Below are positions 1 to 10,317 of a stretch of DNA of 64,000 nucleotides, piece by piece. A program made the position numbers and the translations under genes. The notes under the pieces were generated by a model. The model did not search any database, was not told the DNA's origin, and saw nothing but the letters and a program-made list of their open reading frames with translations. The DNA is from Branchipolynoe longqiensis. Lineage: Eukaryota > Annelida > Polychaeta > Phyllodocida > Polynoidae. Location of the stretch: assembly GCA_030323885.1 (NCBI GenBank), contig CM059193.1, positions 79,139,447-79,203,446 on the forward strand, written 5' to 3'. How positions within the stretch are numbered: position 1 is the first letter of the stretch; every line of letters begins with the position of its first letter.

Positions 1-27
1 ATAGAGACCTACCTGTTGAGAGTTTGT

Positions 28-90
28 TTGTTTTGTGGAGTTTTACGTCCTGGCAACATCGAAGGTCATATCAGGACGGTACCTGTTGAG
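28..90 (-). mobile_element. SINE-A 3' tail fragment
   Basis: Only the 3' tail of the tRNA-derived SINE called SINE-A here is present, read on the minus strand. The marker is the tail phrase around TTACGTCCTGGCAACATC followed by GGTCATATCAGGACGG. It stops after about 60 bases, immediately upstream of a longer copy in the same orientation. Confidence 0.75.
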
Positions 91-106
91 AAAGTAATGG
101 TCAGAT

Positions 107-447
107 CGGTTGGTTGGTGGAGTTTTACGTCCTGGCAACATATAAGGTCATATCAGGATGGATACCGACTTGTGACAGCACACACTCATAGCAACTTTAT
201 AGTGCTGCCCCACTGAGATACTAGGCCACCAGCACCATGACCTGATATCCCACTCAATTACATTATCCTGACACTGAGTCCAACAGTCCTTGCCCTATCC
301 TAATAATGCCGAGCGCCTGGCTAGGAAGCGACAGGTATTCATTGTTAAGTCATTGGTTTGACTCACCCAGGGTTCGAACCCATGAGCTCGAATCCCACTA
401 TCTACCAAAACGGGAGACGGAAGCTCAGCTCATTCGGCCATCCCATC
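107..447 (-). mobile_element. SINE-A copy, near full length
   Basis: SINE-A in sense (minus) orientation has a tRNA-like head with an A-box-like TGGCCGAATGAGC and a B-box-like GGTTCGAACCC, then a ~250-base body (GCCAGGCGCTCGGCATTA, TCAGGATAATGTGACTGAG, CACTATAAAGTCGCCATGAG) and a tail of AACCAACC repeats. All parts are recognisable here; the head lies near 370-447. No protein is encoded. Such elements are transcribed by RNA polymerase III from the internal boxes and mobilised by a partner LINE (general SINE knowledge). Confidence 0.85.
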
Positions 448-617
448 TGGTCGTTCTTGATCGGAGGTTGATCACGTGTTACCCCCCTCCCCACGCCCCT
501 CACACACACGCACACACTACACAGACACACGACGTGCTAATCTAAATTCTATTACTGATATCAAAAACAAAATTCGGCTCTTATTTGCCTGGGTCACTGC
601 TTAGTATTTTGTTCGAA

Positions 618-870
618 GCCGGACGCAATGTCACGGCGGTTATGGTGCCCGCTTCCCGTGCACGAGGTCATGCGTGGGATTGAACCTCGGCCGAGTCAAA
701 CCGAAGACATAAAGAGATTGGTACTTGTCTGACGTTCGGCATCGCTAGGATAGGGTGAGGACTGGTTTGGGTCAGTGTCAGGATAGTGTGACCGAGTGCA
801 ATATCAGATAGCAGCACGGTATATCAGTGGTGCAACACTAAAAAGTCCCAATCAGAGCACACCGCCACAG
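618..870 (+). mobile_element. SINE-A copy, plus strand, diverged
   Basis: The tRNA-like head (CCCGCTTCCCGTGC then GATTGAACCTCGGCCGAGTC) and the SINE-A body can be followed to about 870, where the tail is lost. It is more diverged than the neighbouring minus-strand copies, so it is probably an older insertion. Confidence 0.75.
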
Positions 871-944
871 GGAGGGTTTTTTCAATTGTATTTAAAAAAG
901 TATCCATGTAGATTTTTCATCACTCATCACATTCACACTCCTTA

Positions 945-1272
945 ATTTATCTTCAAAACCAAAACATGTATTTAAATTGTATTCTACATGTCTAACTTAG
1001 ATACTTGTGCACTTATCAAACATTTGTCATGACACAGAACAGAATTCAGGCCAAGTTAAAAGAACCTGTTTCTGGAGAAGCCTATGGGGTCAAAGTTTTG
1101 GCATGCTTGCCAAAAGTAATTTGACATGTTTTCACTTCAAATATCTCAAAAGTTAGCCATTTAAAATAAGAGTTACTTCAAAGTAGATTGAGGTAGATTA
1201 TAACAATGAATTTACTATATATATCTCAGAAAAATGACATAAACTCAAAACCAACGGACTCTGCAACTTTCA
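945..1272. mobile_element. TTAA-type MITE, partial copy
   Basis: This resembles the long-TIR MITE seen more completely at 3498-3960, 27907-28255 and 41420-41980. Shared phrases are CTAACTTAGATACTTGTGCA, AATCTACC/GGTAGATTATAACAAT and the terminal CAACGGACTCTGCAACTTT. The left TIR is not clear. Confidence 0.55.
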
Positions 1273-1303
1273 TCAGTGCGTAACAAATTAACATACTTTG
1301 TAC

Positions 1304-1368
1304 GGGTGAAAGACCAGTGCTTCGGCACTGACAAATGTACTATTCTTTAGAATAAAACTATTTACCCC
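1304..1368 (+). mobile_element. 3' end of a LINE (LINE-gamma type) with a TTCG hairpin
   Basis: The stretch matches the 3' end of the LINE at 60.9-62.5 kb: AGACCAGTGC, a loop, GCACTGACAAA, then a short AT-rich spacer, GAATAAA and CTATTTAC. The hairpin is CAGTGC-TTCG-GCACTG. Only the 3'-terminal part is left, as expected of 5'-truncated LINE copies. No coding sequence remains. Confidence 0.55.
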
Positions 1369-1509
1369 CAAAAAGTCAGTGCCTCTCCTGCTATGACTTT
1401 ATATGTTACAAGGACGTAAACCCCAATAAATCAAATCTATCCTTGTCTGATATCATATGGTGTCCGACGAGTGTGTTGGTGTTTTTCACCTTATTGTATT
1501 TCTGTGGCA

Positions 1510-1838
1510 AGATTGGTTGGTTATTAGAGGTTTCCGTCCTGACAACATCTAAGGTCATATCAGGACAGATATCAACTTGTGAAAGTGTGCACTCATGGTG
1601 ACTTTATATGACTGCCCCACTGGGAAATCAGGACACCAGCACCATGACCTAATATCCCATTCAGTCACATTATCCTGATACTGAGCTAAACTAATCCTTG
1701 CCCTATCCTATTAATGCTGAGCGGCAGGCTAGGAAACGACAAGTATCACTTTTATAAGTCATTGGTTTGATTCGACCGGTAACTGAACTCCTGATCCCCC
1801 GAGGCCTACGCTCTACCGATTCGGCCAGCGCGCCCGGT
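1510..1838 (-). mobile_element. SINE-A copy, full length
   Basis: The tail (TTGGTTGGTTATTAG) is at the left and the tRNA-like head ends at CGATTCGGCCAGCGCGCCCGG on the right. Head, body and tail are all present in the family order. The B-box region reads as ACCGGTAACTGAACTCC on this strand. Confidence 0.85.
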
Positions 1839-2084
1839 CTATGGCAATATAAATAAAGTAGTACAGCTGACTTTGATTGACAGCCAGCGCCAACTAATTA
1901 GCTGATTCCCCGCAGACTTGAGAGCAGTGAATATAAAAAGGGTCGGTAACCATGACTATTGCCCAATTGGCAATCGGTTGTTATCTCGATAGATATCCAT
2001 AATCTGCCCTTTGGTGTTTGCACATTTTATCTTGAAGCCGCTGCAGCCAGTTCTTAAGGCTCATCTGCAATAGCTTCAGAATTA

Positions 2085-2200
2085 AATTCATGCTAATTGA
2101 TATTAATTCATACCAAATCACACCAATTCATAGTAATTCATAATAATTCATACAAATTCACACAAATTCGTACTAATTCAAGATAATTCATGATAATTCA
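2085..2200. repeat. Decamer array, AATTCATA type, left block
   Basis: About eleven degenerate 9-11-base units of the form AATTCATaat/acc/aca occur in a row. The block abuts the minus-strand LINE fragment, and a related array (2985-3240) resumes on the other side. Confidence 0.75.
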
Positions 2201-2985
2201 TGCCTTTACCATTTGGGTGTTCCAGACTTTGGTAGCCATTTCTAGTGTACTTTTTTCATGTGCTTTCACGTGGCTTCTGGTTTGCGTTAGTATTGGTGCA
2301 TTGTTTGCTGTGGTGTTCCTTTGTGGCTGGGTTAGGTACCTTTTTTCTCGACTATACCCAAATGCCAGTGTTCTTAGGTGTCTTACTCTCATGTTCTCTA
2401 ATAATTTAGCTTTTTTTTTGTTTGTGGATGTCGTAGGTTGGGTGTAGTTTGTACACCTTAAGGCAGGTATTTAGGGCTCCTTTTGCAGTATTTGCAGGTT
2501 TTTTTAGCAGTTCCTGTTTGGCACCCATGTAGATGACATCCCCGTAGACGAAGTAGGGCAGCACCATTCCCTTGAAGACTTTTATTGACATTTCTTGGGT
2601 CATGTGTTTCTTAGCTTTGCAAATAACCATAGTTTGTGGTTTATTTTTTGGATGAATTTTGATATATATGGATGGTAGTTTAGCTGGCTGTCCAGCTCTA
2701 GGCCTAGATATTTATAGTGGCTTACTTTTTCTAGTGTTTGGTTCCCTAGCTTGCAGTGCAGGTTGCTTTCTGGCATTATTCTATGCGAGAAAAGGACTGT
2801 CTTGGATTTTTGTGCATTTATGGTTATTTTATTAGACTAACACCAGTCATCTAGTTTTAGTAGGAGCTTGTTTAGCTTTGTTATTATCTCTTCTTCTGTA
2901 CTTCCTTCTGCATATATGACGGTGTCATCTGCATACAGCTGGAGGTGCTCTGTTTCAAGCCACTTTTCTAGGTCAAAATGACATG
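2198..2985 (-). pseudogene. LINE-beta reverse transcriptase fragment (non-LTR retrotransposon)
   Basis: On the minus strand, translation from about 2985 downward gives the reverse transcriptase catalytic segment LQLYADDTVIYAEG (YADD motif), then NKLLLKLDDW, a TAG stop, and KITINAQKSKTVLF, HYKYLGLELD and, by about 2570, VLPYFVYGDVIYMG. These are the palm end and thumb of a non-LTR retrotransposon reverse transcriptase. The C-terminal region continues to about 2198. Several stops and frameshifts break it, and the fingers, the rest of the palm and any endonuclease are missing. A diverged second copy of its 3' part lies at 57590-57905. The fragment sits within a decamer array. The clade (Jockey, CR1 or L2-like) cannot be decided by eye. 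Confidence 0.8.
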
Positions 2986-3240
2986 TAATAAGTCATAATA
3001 AGTCACAATAAGTCATGGTATGTAATAATAAGTCATAATATGTAATAATATGTCATAATAAGTCAAAAGAAGTCATAATAAGTCATAACTCATAATAAAT
3101 CATCGTAATGCATAAAGGGATCAAAATAATTCGCAATAATTCATAATAAATCATAATACTTCATGAAATTTCATACCAATTCATAATAATTCATTAAAAT
3201 GCATAAATGAATTCAGATTAATTCATTTAACCATTTTCAT
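2985..3240. repeat. Decamer array, AAGTCATAAT / AATTCATAAT type, right block
   Basis: Degenerate ~10-base units change from AATAAGTCAT to ATAATTCAT along the block. Together with 2085-2200 it looks like one array split by the LINE fragment. Confidence 0.75.
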
Positions 3241-3497
3241 TTCATATGAACTATAAATGGGTTTACTCAATACTTCTTGGGACTGTTTATATATTTAAAA
3301 ATCACGCCAATGGTGTGAGATTCTTGTCTCATGTGTAGTTTTACACTCTTCTTACTTCTACATCGATAGTGATGAATTGCGGGTTTAAAACAGCGGATAA
3401 CTACGACTACAACAGCAGTCCAGATTTAGGCGGAGGAACTCTCCCCCTGTGTGCCACATGCACACTCACGCATTGATAATGAAAGTCCCGCATTTAA

Positions 3498-3960
3498 AGT
3501 TACATGGTCCGATGAAACATTTTTTTCAAAGCCAAAACACTTTCCTACATTTGGTTATATATATCCATCTTAGATATCGGTGCATTAGCTAAGGTTTTGG
3601 GACAGCATGGACAGAATAATCAGTGAATGTATGATCCCATCCGTTTGGACGGCTACTTTGAGACAGTCATTAGGTCAGTCTCATGGCCTCATAAGCCTTG
3701 CCCTCATTCCAACCAGGCTATATTTAAATTAGCTCATTCCACATCATGTGGTCATCGTGATATGTGAATAACAAGAGGAGCTTTGGAAACCTTGCCGAAA
3801 TTTATATTCGGTTCTTTCAGCTCAAATTGCTCTGAAATTAGCAAGTTTTCATCCAAATTACTCCGACTAATGATTAGTAGCTCATAATGATCAATTTGAT
3901 ATATTTATCTTTAAAAAAAAAAAAAAGGCAAAAGTTCAAACGCCATCGGACTATGCAACT
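3498..3960. mobile_element. MITE with TTAA target duplication
   Basis: Terminal inverted repeats AGTTACATGGTCCGATG (left) and the inverse of AGTTGCATAGTCCGATGG (right) flank a 463-base noncoding interior. The flanking TTAA is present on both sides (3494-3497 and 3961-3964). TTAA duplications are typical of piggyBac and Kolobok transposases, so this is probably a nonautonomous element mobilised by one of those. Related copies are at 27907-28255 and 41420-41980. Confidence 0.75.
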
Positions 3961-4526
3961 TTAAATGCGAGTGGCTACTGATGAAGATTTGCTATGACAA
4001 AGGGCCCATTCCAGTCACTGTGCGCATGCGCAGGACTCCTTAGAGTGAGTGCCTCCTGAAGAAGCCAACATTAAGCCCGCCGTCTCCACTTCGGAATGGG
4101 GGGTGGGGGTGGGGGGGGGGGGGGCTGGAAATAGGAGGAGGGTGTGTGCGCGTGTTACGCGTGTCTGCGAGTGTGTGCGCATGCGCATTGGCAGGTGGGA
4201 AGGGTGGCTGGCTCTGACTCTGAGAGTACAGTGCGAGTTGGTGCGGAATTCAATAGTGCCCCCCCCCCTTGCCCACTATACACACACACAAATTTAATAA
4301 ATACTTTTTTTGATTCATTCATCTAGAATATAATGCATTGTGCAACTAGTTCTACAAATTCCTCTGTAACGATTACACAGTCGAATCTTTCTCGTAGCAA
4401 AAATGTATTTGAGACAATCTTGGCCGTTTCTTCTACCCCCCCCCCCTAATTTGTGTTACTCTTAATTGACGCCAATTATCATTGCTTAATTATTTTATTT
4501 AGGGTTATTGTTTTGTTTGTTTGTTG
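3961..4526. other. No gene; G-run, GT/CA-rich stretch and two TGCGCATGCGCA palindromes
   Basis: The stretch holds a poly-G run (4098-4124), purine/GT-rich low-complexity sequence, and two exact 12-base TGCGCATGCGCA palindromes (4021-4032 and 4176-4187). These equal the NRF-1 type consensus. Open frames here are products of low complexity. No exon signal is convincing. Confidence 0.5.
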
Positions 4527-4848
4527 TTGTTTTAAGTCCTAGCAACATCTAAGGTCATATCAGGATGGGTACCGACTTGTGACAGTGTGCCCTCATGGCG
4601 ACTTTATAGTTCTTGGACACCAAGCCGCCAGCACCATGACCTGATATCCCACTCAGAGCAAGGACTGGTTGGCTCAGTGTTAGGATAATGTGACTATCCT
4701 AATAATGTCGAGCACTAGGCTATGAATCGACATGTATCAATTATTAAGTCATTGGTTTGACTCGACCAGGATTCGAACCCACGAACTCATGGGTTCGGAT
4801 CTCCTGACTCCCAAAACAGGAGACGGACGCTCTACTCATTTGGCCACT
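4527..4848 (-). mobile_element. SINE-A copy
   Basis: The tail (AAGTCCTAGCAACATCTAAG), body and tRNA-like head (GATTCGAACCCACGAACTC, CTCATTTGGCCACT) are present. The body has a local scramble near 4640-4690, where an internal segment is inverted or rearranged. Confidence 0.8.
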
Positions 4849-5180
4849 AAAACAACTGTGCCTTATGTACACAGATTTATATATCAGCTTCGCTTTTTCT
4901 TTAATCTTTCTTAGTTACTATTTAATTTATTTGATAGTCATGAATGGATGGAGCATGTTGCAATTGTAACCGACAGTAAGTAGGTCGTTGAATGAGGTCG
5001 CTCTCTTTTGTAGATTTAATAAGCGGTAACGTGTCCGAAAGAATTAGACTTATTCACAATTATTTTGATTACATATGACTAGCCATAATTTGTACAGCAT
5101 GAAACAACTTATTCTCTGGGAGTTTTTTAGGGGCACATCCTTAGTTTGAGGCTCAGGTCCCTTCAGCAGTAATGACGTAA
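4849..5180. other. No recognisable feature
   Basis: AT-rich sequence without a repeat match elsewhere in the window, a coding signal or an RNA-gene signal. It ends at the TAA that is duplicated around the next MITE. Confidence 0.4.
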
Positions 5181-5774
5181 TACCCAAATCACACGAGGCC
5201 TGCATTCGCTTACGATCGATTCGCGACGTCAAAACGTCCTAATTGTGCCCTCCTGAGCCCTCCTCAAGTGCTGGCGCTGTGAGGATGCCAACCTCCCAGA
5301 GTCCATTTCGGAAATTTTGGACGCAAGGAGGTTGCAGCTGCTGCACCTGCAACCTCCTTGCATCCTGTTCTTGCAGTGCCATTCAAAACTGGCTGGTGCC
5401 CTGGCGCCGCCGTGCCACCATCCTGGTACCGACCTCTTGGTTGGCGAGTTGCCGCCGACCTGGCGCCGACCTGGCAGCGCCAACACATGCGATGCCGCAC
5501 TCACTGTGTGGCTGGCGCCAGGGCACCGACTCGGCGCCGCCCTTTCCCCAACCAGGCGTCGCCCTGGAGCCGACCCGGCGCTGACCTAGCGGCGCCATGG
5601 CGCTGTCTCAGCGCCGCCATGGCGCCAATCTGGCGCCGACCTGGCACCGACCTGGTGCCAGCCTGGTGCCAACCATGTATTCTAATCAATGTATCGAGTG
5701 GGATGCTGGGCGGTTGGCGTCCTTTTGGCCGTAAGGAGGTTGGTGGCGAACCCTGGCTCTCGTGTGACTGGGTA
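5181..5774. mobile_element. GC-rich self-similar MITE (CTGGCGCCGAC type), TAA target duplication
   Basis: The ends are inverted repeats: TACCCAAATCACACGAG on the left, and TACCCAGTCACACGAG on reading the right end backwards. TAA stands on both sides (5178-5180 and 5775-5777). The interior is almost wholly degenerate copies of CTGGCGCCGAC/CTGGTGCCAGC in both orientations. This makes several overlapping open frames on both strands that are low-complexity artefacts. TWA duplications of 3 bp are typical of PIF/Harbinger transposases; the assignment is an inference. Confidence 0.75.
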
Positions 5775-6650
5775 TAAGCTAGGGAATATTACAGACATGG
5801 AAAGTAGGGCAAACCCTACTATCACTTAAAGTGAACCTAAAGGTTTTTGAATATGCCGTATAACCTATGTAAGTCCATCTTTCCATTTCCTGTGTGATCG
5901 CACAGTACCAATAATAATAATAATAGCCATTGGGTACTCAGAGTGTAATACTGCAGGGCAGACATATCCCGACATACTTGATTCAAGCTCAAATAACCCA
6001 TTCTAAGTGTGATCATTCATTAAGAAACATTGAATGTTCATGAATGTAGGAATAGATGGGGAAATCACATGAACAGACCTTTAGGCATGGATTACTTCAA
6101 TTGTGCACAATTAATCAACGAATACATGCAAAAATCACGTGACTAGGTAATGAATTTAAGTAATAACGATAACTTCTGTAAACTTCTGTAAACATATATC
6201 AATGCATTCCTTACAATAGCAGAAGTACTGAAGCTTTTCTATTTGACACATCCAATATGTAAAAACAATGAATGCTTCAGCATGTTAGTGGCAGTGATCA
6301 TTATGCTGACAGTATGTAGACAGCTCATGTGTGGGATGGTAATTTGACAGAGAAAAAAAAGCTATAAATGTACGATCAATGTGACTATATAAAAGAGCCT
6401 TTGGGAACGATTGTCAAGTTGTTATTCAGTCCTTATTTTCTTTTCTCAGTACCGCATTGCTGATCTTGAAGCCGTAAACAGATTTACTGAGCATGTTTTT
6501 CTGTCTGTTTTTCTTATTTCTAGATATCTTAGAGTCAGAGAGACATTAAAAGTAAAGCTTGTTTTATTCAACGAAAACTCCTTACTGAAATGCAGGCAAT
6601 CAAATACCTTATCAGCAGCCACCGTGTGGTAAGATAACACCAACACTACA
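5775..6650. other. No recognisable feature
   Basis: AT-rich sequence with a short duplication AACTTCTGTA/AACTTCTGTA near 6172-6192. Two overlapping ORFs of ~70 codons (6411-6646, one per strand) show no family resemblance. Confidence 0.4.
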
Positions 6651-6651
6651 A

Positions 6652-6745
6652 CTGGCCAGCATTGAAAACAAGCCTGGGTACCCGGGCTTATATGCTATGG
6701 ACAGTATAAATACAGCCTCAATAAAAAAAAAAATTTAAAAGAAAT
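6652..6745 (+). mobile_element. SINE-C 3' tail with poly-A
   Basis: GAAAACAAGCCTG, GGGCTTATATGCTATGGAC and AGTATAAATA followed by an A-rich run match the tail of the tRNA-like element at 34663-34980 and the minus-strand fragment at 57365-57440. Confidence 0.6.
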
Positions 6746-6747
6746 TA

Positions 6748-6937
6748 AAAAAACGACGCCTCTAGAGCGCATTGATTTTCACATCATCCTGCTAATGGAT
6801 GTCAACTATATGGTCATTCTGATATAATTCTTTGGAAGAAACCCACTGCCGCCACATAGGCTATTCTTTCCGATAAGGGGTCTTTTATATGCCCTATCCC
6901 ACAGACAGATATTCTACAAACATTGACTGAACCATTT
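6748..6937 (+). mobile_element. Repeat E copy (CCTCTAGAGC element), 3' truncated
   Basis: It begins GACGCCTCTAGAGCGCATTG and contains TGGTCATTCTGATAT, GGAAGAAACCCACTGCCGCC and TATGCCCTATCCCACAGACAG, which are hallmarks of an interspersed element with five copies in this window (also 37617, 52225, 52968 and 53370). Its apparent open frame is not conserved between copies, so it is treated as noncoding. Confidence 0.75.
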
Positions 6938-7262
6938 CTACATCCTGGCAACATATAATGCCATATCAGGATAAGTACCGACTTGTGACAGTGTGTACTC
7001 ATGGTGACATTATGTACTCATGGTGACATTATAGTGCTGCGCCACTGGGAGACCACACCACCAGCACCATGACATATTTCCCACCCAGGCACATTATCCT
7101 GACACTGAGCTAACCATTCCTTGCCATATCCTAGCAATTCTGAGCGCCAGGCTAGGTAGCAACGAGTATCAATTTTGTAAGTCATTGCTTTGACTCAGCT
7201 GGGATCTGAACTCCCGATCTCCCGCACTGGAAGCCTGTGCTCTTACATATTCAGCTAACATG
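6938..7262 (-). mobile_element. SINE-A copy
   Basis: Tail, body and tRNA-like head (GATCTGAACTCCCGATCTCCC) are present on the minus strand. A local 19-base duplication (TGTACTCATGGTGACATTA) occurs near 6986-7023. It is inserted in or abuts the Repeat E copy. Confidence 0.8.
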
Positions 7263-7984
7263 TACAGTCTGCAAAGCTTTGACAATAAGCATAGACCACT
7301 AGATAGAGCCAAGTAAACACTATGCATAAAGACAACACCGGTAACCTAGACAGTTCTCCGATCAGAGTTGACTTGACTTCTGGGGTGTTTGTAACCTTAC
7401 GATGGTTACCGGCTGCAGAACTGCAGCATTATAGAGAGGCACCGATAAATCGGCCCAATCTTTGATTGAAGAATAATCTTCTGGTGGGACGGTTGTAGAA
7501 GCTGGGGGATGTTTTTACAATGATTAAATGACGAGTCGTTGGGGCAGTCCAGAATCACTCAGGTCCGGCAGTAGCACAGCACCTGTATCCAGCAGACAGC
7601 AGCAAGGGTTTCCAAGGAAGGGACGGGTAAAGATGGGTCCAGCGGTTCCAGCAACAAGAACAAAGCGAGAGAAACAGAAAGGTAAAGGGCCCCACCCAAG
7701 CAAACTTGATCAGGGGAGAAGTAAGCCTGGGAGAAAGAAAAAGGGTAGGGTATAGGAAAGAGAAATGAGGAGAGTTGAGTCAAAGGACTGTGTCTATTTG
7801 CTCTATGGTGACCAGCCAGCGAGCCAAAGACCCAGACAGAATAAGAGTAGAAAGTGAAATGGTGGCAGGTTCCCCCTCCTGGAACTCTTTTCAGACAATA
7901 TCAAGGAGGAGCATAGCCAGCAGAGAGGAGATAGAGAGAGGTGTGGACGAAGTGCGGTCTATGAAGATTGCACACGACCATTGA
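7263..7984. other. Unassigned stretch with short open frames
   Basis: Overlapping frames of 60-75 codons (7528-7755 plus, 7559-7783 minus, 7775-7984 plus) rich in Lys, Arg and Ser are seen. Position suggests this could be decayed 5' sequence of the gypsy element that starts to be recognisable at about 8313, but no gag motif or primer-binding site could be identified. Confidence 0.35.
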
Positions 7985-8312
7985 CAATGCCTTGGGGCAA
8001 ACTCAATGCATTGTCAATGGCAGCGAGCAATCTTCATACAGAAAAAGTGGCATATGTCTAAAACCACACCACCTAGAAACAAATCACTTGGTACACATAT
8101 AGAAAACATGTTTACCAAAAGGATTAAATTAAATTTATACGGTTAGGGTTCTCGATTTCTATTAATTTTGAATAAAACTGACATTTTGCCGTTACGCGTA
8201 CAGCTGTGTCATAAACTGTTCAACAACCACCACTTGGAGCACCACAGTCGGCACCTGTTACACGGTCTAGTATGAGAGTTGTCCCTCTCATCTATATACA
8301 CGCTCTCTGCCG
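7985..8312. mobile_element. 204-bp-core element, right part only, GAGAGCG terminus
   Basis: One ~204-base core unit (CATTGTCAATGG, CAGAAAAAGTG, ACATATAGAAAACAT, CTATTAATTTTGAATAAAACT) is followed by the flank CCACTTGGAGC and the terminus GTCCCTCTCATCTATATACACGCTCTCTG. The same terminus bounds the complete element at 16011-16636. The left terminus is missing. The right end lies directly against the gypsy gag remnant, so it probably inserted there. Confidence 0.65.
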
Positions 8313-8475
8313 CAGAGCCCAACCAGGCATGTCGAGCAATGGACAAGCACCGTGTGGGTGATGCAGATATATGTATCGAGAGGGACAGTGCCCAGCCAAA
8401 GGTAAAACATGTGTGGGCTGTAACAAATTGGGACATTTTATTAAAGTCTGCAAGAGTACACAGCAACCAAGGACG
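8313..8475 (+). pseudogene. Ty3/gypsy gag zinc-knuckle remnant
   Basis: The frame through 8410-8451 encodes CVGCNKLGHFIKVC, a CX2CX4HX4C zinc knuckle of the kind that binds retroelement RNA in the nucleocapsid part of gag. Upstream in the same frame, cysteines of the companion motif are interrupted by a TGA stop at 8359-8361. The piece is cut on the left by the 204-bp-core element and on the right by the MITE at 8476. It belongs with the pol remnant resuming at about 8999. Confidence 0.8.
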
Positions 8476-8998
8476 CCGGTGTAAAGATTTCAAATTCCCC
8501 CATATTCAAGTTCCCCCCCGGGAACTTGAAAACGTTTTCAAATTCCTCCCAGGGAAATTTGAAAACGTTTTCAAATTCCCTCCCTCGTTTTAACTTTCCC
8601 TCCCCCCCCCCCCATTTTTGGGGAATTTTCTTTATTTTTTTGATTTTTTGTTATTTTTCATGACAAATATTATAATATACAGAGAATAGCATAATGGAAA
8701 TTATTACTAGTACAATAAAACATATTTAACCACAAATGACACAAAAAGTCTCCAAGATGGTTAAGAAAAAAAATATTATAGGTCTGAAATTTAAAACGTT
8801 TTTTAAAGTTTTTTAAACAATTTTAAATTCCCGGAGGGGGCAATTTGAAAATAGGGGGGAGGAATCTGAAAACTGTTTTTAAGTTCCCCCCCAGGAATCT
8901 GAAAACGTTTTTAATTTCCCCCGAGGGAAGTTAAAAACGTTTTCAGATTCCCGGGGGGGGGAACTTGGGAAGGGGGGAAGTTGAAATCGTTACACCGG
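8476..8998. mobile_element. Self-similar MITE inside the gypsy element (TTCAAATTCCC / GAAAACGTTTTC type)
   Basis: Inverted ends CCGGTGTAAAGATTTCAA and, on the other strand, CCGGTGTAACGATTTCAA bound 523 bases. The interior consists of permuted copies of AAATTCCC, GGGGAACTTG and GAAAACGTTTTC in both orientations around an AT-rich centre (8630-8820). It separates the gag zinc knuckle from pol. A clean target duplication is not visible. Confidence 0.75.
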
Positions 8999-9773
8999 TA
9001 GATGTGATAGCGGTGGACAACACAACATGCCAGCCCAGCAAATATGCCCCCCTCCAGAGGAACCAATGGACGACGACCTATTCGTGGGGGAGCTGTCCGA
9101 GAAAATGAACGCGGGTGACATATTCATATATGAGATGAACAAAATCCTAGGCGATCTGAAAGGGGTAAATGTTGTCACCGATGATATTTTGGTGTACGGC
9201 AAAACAATCACCGAACATAAAGAATGCCTCAGGGCAGTACTAGAAAGAGCCCGCCAAGTCAATCTAAAACTCAATCCTGCAAAGTCAAAGATTTGTAAAA
9301 CTGAAGTTACAAAAGTTGCTCATACAATCACACAAAAGGGACTAAAGCCTAGTAAAGAAAGAGTGCAGGCAATAAACGACATGCCGATTCCAACAATTGT
9401 AGCAGCTGTACAGAGATTCCTTGGGATGGTAGGTTGCGTTAGTAATTTTATACCAAACCTAGGAACAGTAAGCAAACCTTTGCGAATTATAATTAACAAA
9501 ACTACAGCATGGCACTGGGAATCGGAACAACAAAACACTTTTGATATGTTGAAACCCTTGTTAACAAAGGCACCTGTATTACGTTTCTACAATGTTAGCA
9601 AAGAAGTAACTCTGCAGGTAGACGCGTCCAAGTCAGGCCTTGGCGCAGCTCTGATACAAGAAAATAGACCAATAGCTTTAGCTGCTAAATCCTTAGATGA
9701 CACACAAGCCAATTATGCAATGATAGAGAAAGAGTTACTGGCAATATGCTTTGGATGTAAAAAAATGTCATAA
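8999..9773 (+). pseudogene. Ty3/gypsy pol remnant: reverse transcriptase C-half and RNase H start
   Basis: The open frame from 9027 begins with an acidic linker (MDDDLFVGEL) and then joins directly to reverse transcriptase at about 9125. The aspartic protease, the fingers and most of the palm are missing through an internal deletion. The catalytic segment is VTDDILVYG (the DD pair is kept; the X position is T where A or I is usual). Then come LNPAKSKICKTEV, FLGMVGCVSNFIPNL and the RNase H start LQVDASKSGLGAALIQ (first Asp) and EKELLAICF (Glu). A frameshift near 9765 ends the frame; RNase H continues in another frame from 9751. Confidence 0.85.
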
Positions 9774-10317
9774 CTATATATTCGGTAAAACTGTAGATGT
9801 CCAAACAGACCATAAACCACTAGTCTCAATACTAAACAAACCATTACATGAATTGTCTGCAAGAATGCAGCGCATGCGCATGCGCTTACTCACATATGAT
9901 CTGAATGTTGCATATATTAAGGGATCTGAAATGTTCATTGCAGATGCGCTGTCACGTGACCACAGCAAGTTGATAGAGCCAAATGACCTCTTCGATCAGC
10001 ACATGAAGGTAGCTTCTATTGCGCTAATAGACAACACTACCGAACAGATACGAAAAGAGAATGCAACAGACGCAACACTTACCGAGGTAACAAATCTACT
10101 AAAACACAGATGGCCCGAGCACAATAATCAAGTGCCTCTGCACATCAAACCATTTCACACATACCGCACCGAAATCACTGAAGACAGGGGTCTTCTACTT
10201 AAGGGAAATAGAATAATCATCCCCCAGTCGATGCAATCACAAATGCTAAAAAAATTACATGAAACCCACATGGGCATACATAAAAGCAAGCAGCTTTCAC
10301 GCGATTATATCTTTTAG
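9751..10317 (+). pseudogene. Ty3/gypsy pol remnant: RNase H C-half and start of integrase
   Basis: The frame continues RNase H with VQTDHKPL (third Asp) and IADALSRD (fourth Asp), passes through a linker and enters the integrase HHCC zinc region at HETHMGIHKSK. An in-frame TAG at 10315-10317 replaces a codon usually Trp in this family. Beyond it the frame is lost again. Order and motifs are those of Ty3/gypsy (Metaviridae-type) pol. The copy is dead. Confidence 0.85.

Noticed and set aside
5243..5777. Several overlapping frames of 70-139 codons on both strands
   Set aside because: They all fall in the GC-rich MITE made of repeated CTGGCGCC words. Open frames come from composition.
7300..7520. 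5' LTR and primer-binding site of the gypsy element
   Set aside because: No match to the 3' LTR ends and no credible tRNA-complementary primer-binding site could be found.
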